A stretch of DNA of 64,000 bases. Origin: Streptomyces sp. NBC_00258 (GTDB lineage: Bacteria > Actinomycetota > Actinomycetes > Streptomycetales > Streptomycetaceae). Numbering within the stretch: the stretch's first letter is position 1; the number at the start of each line of letters is the position of its first letter. A program made the position numbers and the translations under genes. Positions 38,938 to 46,250 of the stretch are shown piece by piece. The stretch lies in contig NZ_CP108081.1 of the NCBI RefSeq assembly GCF_036182465.1, positions 186,001 through 250,000 on the forward strand, given 5' to 3'. Under the pieces are notes generated by a model. The model did no database searches. It was not told the origin of the DNA and saw only the letters and a list, made by a program, of their open reading frames with translations.

Positions 38938-39846
38938 TCACTCAGAGACGCCTCTGGTGTCTGCCGAAGTCTCAAGAGGGGCGAGCGACGATGCCCGAGC
39001 TGAGGTGGCAGGCGAAGTCGTCGCGTCGGGGATCGCTCCGGTCTGTCGGCCAGCAGTCGCCCCGGCCGCCCAGTCACGGATAAGCCGGGTCGTGCGCTCG
39101 ACCCGCTCCTCGTGCAGATAGTGGCCGGTGTGGGGCCAGTACTCGACGCGTGAGCCTGGCACTTGCGGCGTGCCGCGCTCCCACTCAGCGGCCTTCGTAA
39201 ACGTCCACACCGTCAGTGAGGGCTGCCGGCGGAGGCGCAGGTATGTCTCACTGTGCGGGCGAGCGCCCACGGCGCCGGGGTCGGTGTACATACCCGCGTA
39301 GGCCTGAGCGACGACGTGGTCGGGTGTGCCGAGCATGGTGCGGATGTGCGCGGCACGCAGGCCGGTCGGGGCCTGCTCCGAGAAGGCGCTGGCCACGAAG
39401 GAAGCGGCGGCTCCGGCGCCATGCTTGCGGTACTCGGCGAGGCGGGCGGGGATCTCCGCGACCTCGGCATCGTGCGCGCCGTGGGCGGGATCGAGGGCGA
39501 TGACCGACCGTACGGTGCTCGGGTGGCGGATGGCGAGCAGATTGACGACCTGGACGCCCATGGAGTGACCGACGGCGACGACCTGCCCGACGCCCAGAGA
39601 GGCGATGAGCGCGGCCAGGTCGTCCGCCATCTCCGTCGGTGTGTTGCCCTCGTCCGGCACCTCGGAGCGGCCGTGACCGCGCAGGTCGGGGACGAGTACG
39701 TGGAACCGGTCTGCCAGCGCCTCGGCATGCGGCGACCACTCCCGTCCGTCACCGCCCCAGCCATGTACCAGCAGCAGCGCGGGGGCATCGTCCGGGCCGA
39801 GACTTGTGCAGAAGAGGCGGATGCGTCCGAGGTCGAGGAGTGTCAT
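38938..39846 (-). CDS. Alpha/beta hydrolase
   Basis: The 302-residue protein starts at ATG 39846, overlapping the GH43 stop by four bases (ATGA), so it is translationally coupled to it. The canonical fold motifs are LLLVHGWGGDGREW (oxyanion), PDLRGHGRSEVP, nucleophile VGHSMGVQV (Ser about 94) and the catalytic His in WPHTGHYLHEE near residue 245. The C-terminal 45 residues are low-complexity (TSPATSARASSLAPLETSAD). Its place at the end of a sugar-uptake operon suggests an esterase that deacylates oligosaccharides or lactones (inference). Confidence 0.85.
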   Translation of the reverse strand: MTLLDLGRIRLFCTSLGPDDAPALLLVHGWGGDGREWSPHAEALADRFHVLVPDLRGHGRSEVPDEGNTPTEMADDLAALIASLGVGQVVAVGHSMGVQVVNLLAIRHPSTVRSVIALDPAHGAHDAEVAEIPARLAEYRKHGAGAAASFVASAFSEQAPTGLRAAHIRTMLGTPDHVVAQAYAGMYTDPGAVGARPHSETYLRLRRQPSLTVWTFTKAAEWERGTPQVPGSRVEYWPHTGHYLHEERVERTTRLIRDWAAGATAGRQTGAIPDATTSPATSARASSLAPLETSADTRGVSE

Positions 39847-41453
39847 GCGTGGCCATCCGGGGTCGTGCGGTACGTGACGTGCGTGAAGTCCGCGTGTATG
39901 CCCGCGCCGTCGAGATCCTGGACCCACAGCCCCAGCATCGCCCCGGTGAAGCCGAGGACCCGCAGCTGCCCGTCGTGGAACTCGTCAGCGTGCTCGTCCG
40001 ACAGGACGGTGGCGTCGAGGTCGAGCCGCAGGGGCCTGGGGCCGCGCGAACCGATACCGCCGGTGTCGTACGCGAAGCGCAGGCGGGGTCCGTCGAGTTC
40101 GGCGCGCAGCACGACGGGGCGCCCGGGTTCGAGGGGGATCCTGGGCGGGTGGGCGGTGAGCCGTCCGGCCTCGCAGCTCTGTGCCCGCAGCACTGGGGAA
40201 CCGTCGTCCTCGGCCGTGACGTACAGGTAGTGCCAGTTGCGGGTGTTGTAGTAGGCAGTGAGCCCTGCCATGTGGTCGGGGGTGCGGGGCGCGTAGACCA
40301 GTTCGGTCTCGAAGGAGCAGCGCTTTGCCGTCACCCGCCGGGCGACCAGGCTGGGCGTACGGCGGCCCACGGGCGACTGACCGCCTAGGATGCGGAGCCG
40401 CCCCGGCCTCGGCTCCACCCACTCCGGGTCAGCCGGACGGCGCAGGGTGGACCAGTCGGGGCCGAGCACCGGGCCGTCGAAACGGTCCGTGGCAGGCGGC
40501 TCGGGCACGGGGGCGGGCGGGAGGTCCGGCGCCGCGACAGTGACGGCGGGGACTCTGCCCGCGATACGCGGCCAGCCGTCTTCACTCCAGTCCACGGGCT
40601 GCAGGGCGGTTTCCCGGCCCAGCACACAGCGGCCGCGCTCGGTGTACGGGCGGGCGGTGAGGTGAGCCGCGTACCACTGGCCTGTCACCGTCTCGACGAG
40701 CGAGCAGTGACCGGCCTTCTGGAGCTCCAGGGCCGGGTCGTGCCGGGAGGTGAGCAACGGTCCGGCCGGGTCGGGCTCGTACGGGCCGAGCAGTTCGCGG
40801 GAACGGGCGACAGCCGCCCCGTGCTCGTAGCCGGTACCGCCCTCGGCGTGCACCAGGTAGTACCAACCGTTCCTGCGGTAGAGGTGCGGCCCCTCGGCGA
40901 CACCGGCCGCGGTGCCCACGGTGATCGTCCGGGGCTCGCCGAGCAGCACGCGGGTCCTGCGGTCGTACTCCTGGATCTCTATCCCGGCGAACCCCTCCCG
41001 CTCCGGCCGCCAGTCGAAGCGCATGTTGACCAGCCAGCTGCGCCCGTCGCCCTTGTGGTCGTGGAACAGTGACACGTCGAACCCCCGGCCGTGCAGCGGC
41101 ACCGGGTCCGACCACGGGCCCTCGACCGACGGCGCCGTGGTCACGTAGTTCGGGAGGTCCTTCCAGCCCTCGGCGTACGTGTCCACCACGGTGAAGACGA
41201 GGTGGAACAATCCGTCCGTGTGCGACAGACCGGGCGCCCAGATCCCGCCGGAGTCGGGAACACCGGTCAGGTCGAGCAGCCGCCTGCCGTCCAGGATCCC
41301 TCCCAGCGACCGCCAGTGCACCAGGTCCCGCGAGTGGTGGATCCGGACTCCCGGATACCACTCGAATGTGGACGTGGCGATGTAGAAGTCGTCGCCGACC
41401 CGAAGGATCGCCGGGTCGGGTTCGAACCCGCGAAGGACGGGGTTGTGGATCAC
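39843..41453 (-). CDS. Glycoside hydrolase family 43 (beta-xylosidase/arabinofuranosidase-like)
   Basis: The 536-residue protein has the five-bladed propeller of GH43 at the N-terminus. The general-base Asp is in EPDPAILRVGDDFYIATSTF (about residue 13), the transition-state Asp probably in the WSDPVPL/GFDVSLFHD region, and the acid Glu in VAEGPHLYRRNGWYYL (about 188). A C-terminal beta-sandwich (SFETELVYAPRTPDHMAGLT) is typical of the XynB-type subfamily. There is no signal peptide, so it acts on imported oligosaccharides in the cytoplasm. It follows the two ABC permease genes by about 100 bp and is coupled to the alpha/beta hydrolase. Confidence 0.9.
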   Translation of the reverse strand: MIHNPVLRGFEPDPAILRVGDDFYIATSTFEWYPGVRIHHSRDLVHWRSLGGILDGRRLLDLTGVPDSGGIWAPGLSHTDGLFHLVFTVVDTYAEGWKDLPNYVTTAPSVEGPWSDPVPLHGRGFDVSLFHDHKGDGRSWLVNMRFDWRPEREGFAGIEIQEYDRRTRVLLGEPRTITVGTAAGVAEGPHLYRRNGWYYLVHAEGGTGYEHGAAVARSRELLGPYEPDPAGPLLTSRHDPALELQKAGHCSLVETVTGQWYAAHLTARPYTERGRCVLGRETALQPVDWSEDGWPRIAGRVPAVTVAAPDLPPAPVPEPPATDRFDGPVLGPDWSTLRRPADPEWVEPRPGRLRILGGQSPVGRRTPSLVARRVTAKRCSFETELVYAPRTPDHMAGLTAYYNTRNWHYLYVTAEDDGSPVLRAQSCEAGRLTAHPPRIPLEPGRPVVLRAELDGPRLRFAYDTGGIGSRGPRPLRLDLDATVLSDEHADEFHDGQLRVLGFTGAMLGLWVQDLDGAGIHADFTHVTYRTTPDGHA

Positions 41454-41555
41454 TGAAGCTCCGCTGGCTGAGGGATCAGAGAGTGAACAGCAGGGTGCCG
41501 GAGCCCTGGAGCCGGTGAGCGGAGGCGGCGCGGACCGTCCCCGACGGCGTTGGTC

Positions 41556-42455
41556 TCACTTGAGGCTGCCCATGAGGATTCCGCTGCGCCAGTACCTCTG
41601 GAGGGCGAACATGAAGACCGCGAGCGGAACGATCGACAGCAGGGAACCGGTGAGGACGAGCGTGTTCATGTCGCGCGCGTTCTGGGCCTGTTGGAGCCAG
41701 GAGTAGAGACCCAGGGTCACAGGGAAGGTGCGCTCACCGTTGAGCATGAACAGAGGGAGGAAGAAGTTGTTCCAGATGTTGACGAAGTCGAGCATGAAGA
41801 TGGTGATGCCGCCGGTCCGCATCAGCCGCAGCGCGACGGAGGCGAAGATCCGGAACTCGCCCGCGCCGTCGAGACGGGCCGCCTCCATGAGTTCCGCGGG
41901 CACGGAGCTGTCGGCGTACACCTTGCCGAGGTAGACCCCGAACGGGTTGATGAAGTACGGGATGAGCACCGACCAGATGGTGTTGGTGATGCCGAGTTCG
42001 GCGAAGACCAGATAGAGCGGAAAGGCCAGCAGGGTGCTCGGCAGCAGGGAGGCGCCGACGATGACGGCGAAGAGCACGCCGCGGCCGCGGAAGTCGAACT
42101 TCGACAGGCCGTATCCGGCGGCGAGCGAGACGAGGGTGGCGCCCGCCGCGCCGAGGGTGGAGTAGAGGACCGAATTGCCCACCCAGCGGACGAACACGCC
42201 GTCGTGGTACGTCCAGATGTTGTGCAGGTTGTCCCCGAGGTGGTTGGAGGAGAACCACAGGCCGAACGTGGAGTAGAGGTCGGTCTGGTTCTTGGTGGCG
42301 GAAACGATCAGGAACCAGGTCGGGGCGAGCGAGTACAGCAGGAAGACAATCAGCAGGCCGGTGGTGAGCGCCACCGCGCGGCGGGAGGGGCGCGCGCCGC
42401 CCCCGGCCGATTCCGTCGCCTTGGTGGCCCGCACGGCCCGGGTGGCGCTGCTCAT
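41556..42455 (-). CDS. Carbohydrate ABC transporter permease (MalG-type)
   Basis: The 299-residue protein has six predicted membrane helices and the cytoplasmic EAA loop MEAARLDGAGEFRIFASVAL (about 190-210), which docks on the transport ATPase. It overlaps the upstream permease by four bases. With that permease it forms the channel of a sugar importer. No ATPase gene is present in the operon; in Streptomyces such systems share a global MsiK-type ATPase (established for several sugar systems, inferred here). Confidence 0.92.
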   Translation of the reverse strand: MSSATRAVRATKATESAGGGARPSRRAVALTTGLLIVFLLYSLAPTWFLIVSATKNQTDLYSTFGLWFSSNHLGDNLHNIWTYHDGVFVRWVGNSVLYSTLGAAGATLVSLAAGYGLSKFDFRGRGVLFAVIVGASLLPSTLLAFPLYLVFAELGITNTIWSVLIPYFINPFGVYLGKVYADSSVPAELMEAARLDGAGEFRIFASVALRLMRTGGITIFMLDFVNIWNNFFLPLFMLNGERTFPVTLGLYSWLQQAQNARDMNTLVLTGSLLSIVPLAVFMFALQRYWRSGILMGSLK

Positions 42456-43402
42456 GACATCTTCCTGTTCGTGACGCGGTAGAAGACGAAGGCGAGGATG
42501 CCCGTGACCACGGCCAGGACCAGGGATTCTGCGGCGGCGTACTGATAGTCGCCGACCTTGAAGGCCTTGTCGTAGATCTCCATCATCGGTGTGAAGTCGG
42601 TATTGATGGACTCCGGTGCGATCTGCCGCATGATCAGCGGCTCACCGAACAGCTGCAGCCGACCGATGAGCGAGAACATGCCGGTCAGGACCAGGATCCC
42701 GGTGATGTTGGGCACCTTGACCGACCAGGCGATCCGCCACTCACGGGCCCCGTCGAGCCGGGCGGCCTCGTACAGCTCACGGGGCAGCGCCTGCAGCGAG
42801 GCGGAGATCAGGATCATGTTGAAGCCGATGCCCTGCCAGGTGAGCAGATTACCCAGCGAGAGGTAGGTGTTGAGGCCGCCGAAGAACTCGATGTCCATGC
42901 CGGCGCGTTGCGTGAGGTCGAGCAGCGGGCTGCCCGTCGGGCTGTAGAGGAACAGCCACATCAGGGTGGAGACCACGGCGGGAACGACGTACGGGATGAG
43001 GAGCGCCGCACGGAAGAAGCGCACCGCCCGGGCGGCGACTCCGTCGAGCAGCAGGGCCAGCAGCAGGGAGATGCCCAGCATGACCGTGATCTGTGCCGTG
43101 CCGAAGAGGAGGGTGCGCCCCATGCTTGCCCAGAACGCCTCGTCGCCGAGGACCGACGCGAAGTTGGAGAAGCCGGTGTAGACGACCCGTGTCGGGCCGA
43201 AGCCGAGGCCGGTGCTCTTCTTCTCGTGCAGGCTCTGGCTGAAGGCGTAGCCGATCGGTACGACGTAGGTGGCCAGGAAGCCCAGCAGGAAGGGGAGCGT
43301 GAACAGCAGCCCCTTGTGGGCTCCCCGTCTCCCGGCCCGGCGGGGGGAGGGCCGCCGGGCCGGGGAGTCGGTCGCGACACGCGGTCGCGTGAGGGTGGAC
43401 AC
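42452..43402 (-). CDS. Carbohydrate ABC transporter permease (MalF-type)
   Basis: The 316-residue partner permease has a basic proline/arginine-rich N-terminus, six membrane helices and the EAA loop YEAARLDGAREWRIAWSVKV. It lies 51 bp after the binding-protein gene, and its stop overlaps the next permease start (ATGA). Order and spacing are standard for Streptomyces oligosaccharide importers. Confidence 0.92.
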   Translation of the reverse strand: MSTLTRPRVATDSPARRPSPRRAGRRGAHKGLLFTLPFLLGFLATYVVPIGYAFSQSLHEKKSTGLGFGPTRVVYTGFSNFASVLGDEAFWASMGRTLLFGTAQITVMLGISLLLALLLDGVAARAVRFFRAALLIPYVVPAVVSTLMWLFLYSPTGSPLLDLTQRAGMDIEFFGGLNTYLSLGNLLTWQGIGFNMILISASLQALPRELYEAARLDGAREWRIAWSVKVPNITGILVLTGMFSLIGRLQLFGEPLIMRQIAPESINTDFTPMMEIYDKAFKVGDYQYAAAESLVLAVVTGILAFVFYRVTNRKMS

Positions 43403-43453
43403 GGATCTCTCCAGGTGAGGTGCGCCGGCTGCCGCCGGTGGTTCGGGACGGGG

Positions 43454-44782
43454 TCAGCTGCCTGCGACGGCCTTGATGCCCTTGCCGTTGAGGTCGTCGA
43501 CGGTCCACTTCTGGAGGCTGGTCAGCATCTCCTTGACCGTCAGCTCCTTCTTCATGACCTTGCCCCACTGCTTCTGCATCTCGGAGTACATGGCGGCGTA
43601 GTTCGGGCCGTACTGCCACTGGTCACCGACCCGCGAGGCTGCGTCGGTGATCACCTTCTCGCCGTCGGACTTCCCGTTGAACATCCCGGTGGGGATGATC
43701 TTGTCGACGTACGGGGTGACGTCGGCGACCGCAGGGAAGAGGCCGGACTTGGAGGCGGGGTCGGTGAGCGTGGTCAGGGACTCCTTACTGCTGGACAACC
43801 AGGAGGCGAACTCGGCGGCGCGGTCCGGGTACTTGCAGCCCTTGAGTACGGCGGTGGTGTCGAAGTTGCTGGAGGTCTGCGGCTTGGCCGGGTCGAAGAC
43901 CGGTGCATCCGCCAGCTGCCACTTGCCCTTGGACTTGGGGAAGTTGGTGTCGTAGATCGGCAGCTGCCAGGTCGAGGTGGTCATCGCGATGGTTGTTCCG
44001 AGGTCCCAGGTCTTGAAGACTCCCGGGTCGGCGTAGGAGGCGCTGGAGGCGAGGTCGTTGTCGACCAGCTGCTGCACGACCTCACCGGCCATGAGGGCCT
44101 CAGGGGAGGTGAAGTCGATGACCCAGTGGTCGCCGTCCACCTTGTACCACTGGGCGCCTGCCTGCCAGGACAGGTCGACCAGGGTGGACGGGTCCTCGCC
44201 GGCCATGTTGAAGATCTTGACCTTCTTGTTCTCCTTCTGCGCCTTCTTGCCTGCCGCGATTAGGTCGTCCCAGGTCTTCGGCTCCTTGATGCCGTACGTG
44301 TCGAACAGGTCCGCGCGGTAGGCGGTGAACAACGGTGAGGAACCCATGGGGATGCCGAAGGTGGTACCGCCGGGGCTGACCGCGTTCCAGGCCGCGGCCG
44401 TGTACTGGCTCTTGTAGGGCCCGGCGGTCTTGGTGATGTCGGTGAGCAGGCCGTCCGCGGCGAAGCTCGCCAGGTTCATACCGTCCATCTTGGACAGGCA
44501 GGGGGCGTTGCCTGCGGTCACCGCGGCCCTGAGCTTCTGGTAGACGGTCTCGCCCGCCGCGTTGACGAACTTGACCTGGGTCTCGGGGTGCTCCTTGTTC
44601 CACACCTTGGTCTGGGCCTCGATGCCGTCGGTCCAGCTCCAGAACTCCAGGGTGGCCTTGCCCTTGGTGCTCGGGGATGCGGAGGCGTCGGTGCCTCCGC
44701 TTCCGGAGCAGGCGGCCAGCAGCAGGGAGAGGGACGCAGCTGCGACGACGGGAACTGCGGCTCTCTTACGGAACTCGGACAT
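43454..44782 (-). CDS. Extracellular sugar-binding lipoprotein of an ABC importer
   Basis: The 442-residue lipoprotein starts at ATG 44782 with GTGGAGGA upstream; longer frames to 45034 cross the control region and lack a site. The signal ends in the lipobox LLLAACSG (Cys about 24). A serine/threonine-rich linker and then a type-1 solute-binding fold follow (TLEFWSWTDGIEAQTKVWNK, FGIPMGSSPLFTAYRADLFD). It is the first gene of the importer/GH43/hydrolase operon. A LacI-type operator lies 108 bp upstream of the start. It would capture oligosaccharides released outside the cell. Confidence 0.92.
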   Translation of the reverse strand: MSEFRKRAAVPVVAAASLSLLLAACSGSGGTDASASPSTKGKATLEFWSWTDGIEAQTKVWNKEHPETQVKFVNAAGETVYQKLRAAVTAGNAPCLSKMDGMNLASFAADGLLTDITKTAGPYKSQYTAAAWNAVSPGGTTFGIPMGSSPLFTAYRADLFDTYGIKEPKTWDDLIAAGKKAQKENKKVKIFNMAGEDPSTLVDLSWQAGAQWYKVDGDHWVIDFTSPEALMAGEVVQQLVDNDLASSASYADPGVFKTWDLGTTIAMTTSTWQLPIYDTNFPKSKGKWQLADAPVFDPAKPQTSSNFDTTAVLKGCKYPDRAAEFASWLSSSKESLTTLTDPASKSGLFPAVADVTPYVDKIIPTGMFNGKSDGEKVITDAASRVGDQWQYGPNYAAMYSEMQKQWGKVMKKELTVKEMLTSLQKWTVDDLNGKGIKAVAGS

Positions 44783-44889
44783 CGGTCCTCCACGGTGACA
44801 ACGGGACGACGCGGGCGGTGTGGGGAAACCGGCGCGGTCAGCGGCAGGGCAGGAAAGGGAGGCGGTTACAACTCCCGGAGACAGACGGG

Positions 44890-44904
44890 CAGTAACCGTT
44901 TGCC
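44890..44904 (+). promoter_or_regulatory. LacI-type operator 1
   Basis: CAGTAACCGTTTGCC lies upstream of the sugar-binding lipoprotein gene. It matches the site beside the LacI gene (CAGTAATCGTTTTCT) and the site before the hydroxyacid dehydrogenase gene (CAGTAAACGTATTCC) in the core CAGTAAnCGT. Confidence 0.55.
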
Positions 44905-45099
44905 GTGGACCGTAGGCAGGGAACGGGCGACACCACAAGAGGGAGGCACTGGATTGTTTCGGCAAAAACTCCAGAATGTTACCTTGACGATGCCCCTGAG
45001 CTGCATATTTCAACGCGCTCGCCCGCTGGGGCACTTGAAGATCAGGAAGAGGGAGTCACTGGCGAGACATTGACCTGCGTCACTTCGACTGCCTAGCGT

Positions 45100-45114
45100 G
45101 GAATACGTTTACTG
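45100..45114 (-). promoter_or_regulatory. LacI-type operator 2
   Basis: Read on the minus strand this is CAGTAAACGTATTCC, 40 bp upstream of the hydroxyacid dehydrogenase start. With operator 1 it frames the divergent control region 44783-45153. Confidence 0.55.
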
Positions 45115-45153
45115 AACTCTCCTCCGTTCCTTCCGCGCCGAAGCAGGAGCCCC

Positions 45154-46170
45154 ATGTCCACGCCGCCGCATCTGCCCGCCGCCCTGTTCGCGATGAACCC
45201 GGTGCACGTTCCCGAGCTGTTCCCGCCGCACGTGATGACGCGACTGCGGGAGCTGGTGCGGATCGATCCCGCTCTCGTAGTGCGGGACTTCACCGATCCG
45301 ACGGCGGCCCGGGCGCTGGCGGAGGCCGAGGTGCTGATCACGGGCTGGGGCTGTCCGCATATCGGCGCCGAGGTGCTGGACGCCGCCCCGCGGCTTCGCA
45401 CTGTCCTGCACGCGGCGGGCAGCGTGCGCAGCCTGGTCGGTGAGGCGTTCTGGGAACGTGGGCTGGCCGTCTCCAGCGCCGTCCAGGCCAACGCCGTCCC
45501 GGTCGCCGAGTACACGCTCGCCGCGATCCTGTTCGCCGGCAAGGACGCCTTCGGCTTGCGGGAGCGTTTCCGGGCCGAGCACGTCTACCCGGCCACCGGC
45601 GAGTACGCGGCGATCGGCAACCTCGGACGACGGGTCGGGCTCATCGGCGCCTCCCGCGTCGGCCGCCGGGTGCTCGAACTGCTGCGCCCCTTCGACCTCT
45701 CGGTCGCCCTGTACGACCCGTACCTGGACGACGCCGAGGCCACGGCGCTCGGCGCCGTACCGCTACCGCTGGACGAGCTGCTGCGTACCAGCGACATCGT
45801 CAGCGTGCACGCGCCCCAGATCCCGGAGACACACCGGATGCTCAACCGGGAGCGCCTGGCGCTGATCCCCGACGGCGGCGTACTGATCAACACCTCACGG
45901 GGCGCCCTCGTCGACCCCGAGGCCCTCACCGACGAACTGGTCGGCGGCCGCATCAGCGCGGTGCTCGACGTCACCGAACCGGAGCCGCTGCACGCCGACT
46001 CCCCGCTGTACCGACTGCCCAACGTCTTCCTCACCCCGCACATCGCCGGCTCGCTCGGAAACGAGCTGGCACGCCTCGGCGGCACCGTCGTGGAGGAACT
46101 GGAACGCCTCGCTGCAGGCCTCCAGCCCGCCCACGGGGTCCGCCGCTCCGCGCTCGCCACCAGCGCCTGA
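45154..46170 (+). CDS. D-isomer-specific 2-hydroxyacid dehydrogenase
   Basis: The 338-residue NAD-dependent dehydrogenase has the substrate domain split at the N- and C-terminus. The nucleotide-binding motif is VGLIGASRVGRRVLELL (about 160), the catalytic Arg is in INTSRGALVDPEAL, the Glu in DVTEPEPLH and the His in FLTPHIAGS. It starts at ATG 45154 after GCAGGAGCCCC. The substrate is unknown. It diverges from the importer operon and precedes the Tat-exported protein gene by 80 bp on the same strand, so it probably handles an acid sugar or aldonate from the same polysaccharide (inference). Confidence 0.88.
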   Translation: MSTPPHLPAALFAMNPVHVPELFPPHVMTRLRELVRIDPALVVRDFTDPTAARALAEAEVLITGWGCPHIGAEVLDAAPRLRTVLHAAGSVRSLVGEAFWERGLAVSSAVQANAVPVAEYTLAAILFAGKDAFGLRERFRAEHVYPATGEYAAIGNLGRRVGLIGASRVGRRVLELLRPFDLSVALYDPYLDDAEATALGAVPLPLDELLRTSDIVSVHAPQIPETHRMLNRERLALIPDGGVLINTSRGALVDPEALTDELVGGRISAVLDVTEPEPLHADSPLYRLPNVFLTPHIAGSLGNELARLGGTVVEELERLAAGLQPAHGVRRSALATSA

Positions 46171-46250
46171 ACTTCTCCGTCCCGGGCCGCCGCCCCGGCA
46201 TCCGGTGGATGGAATCGCGCCCTGAGCCGCACCTGAAAGGACCACCGCCC

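Noticed and set aside
41550..42482. A 310-codon plus-strand frame opposite the ABC permease
   Set aside because: It is an acidic, repetitive shadow of the permease gene, whose own frame has six membrane helices and an EAA loop.
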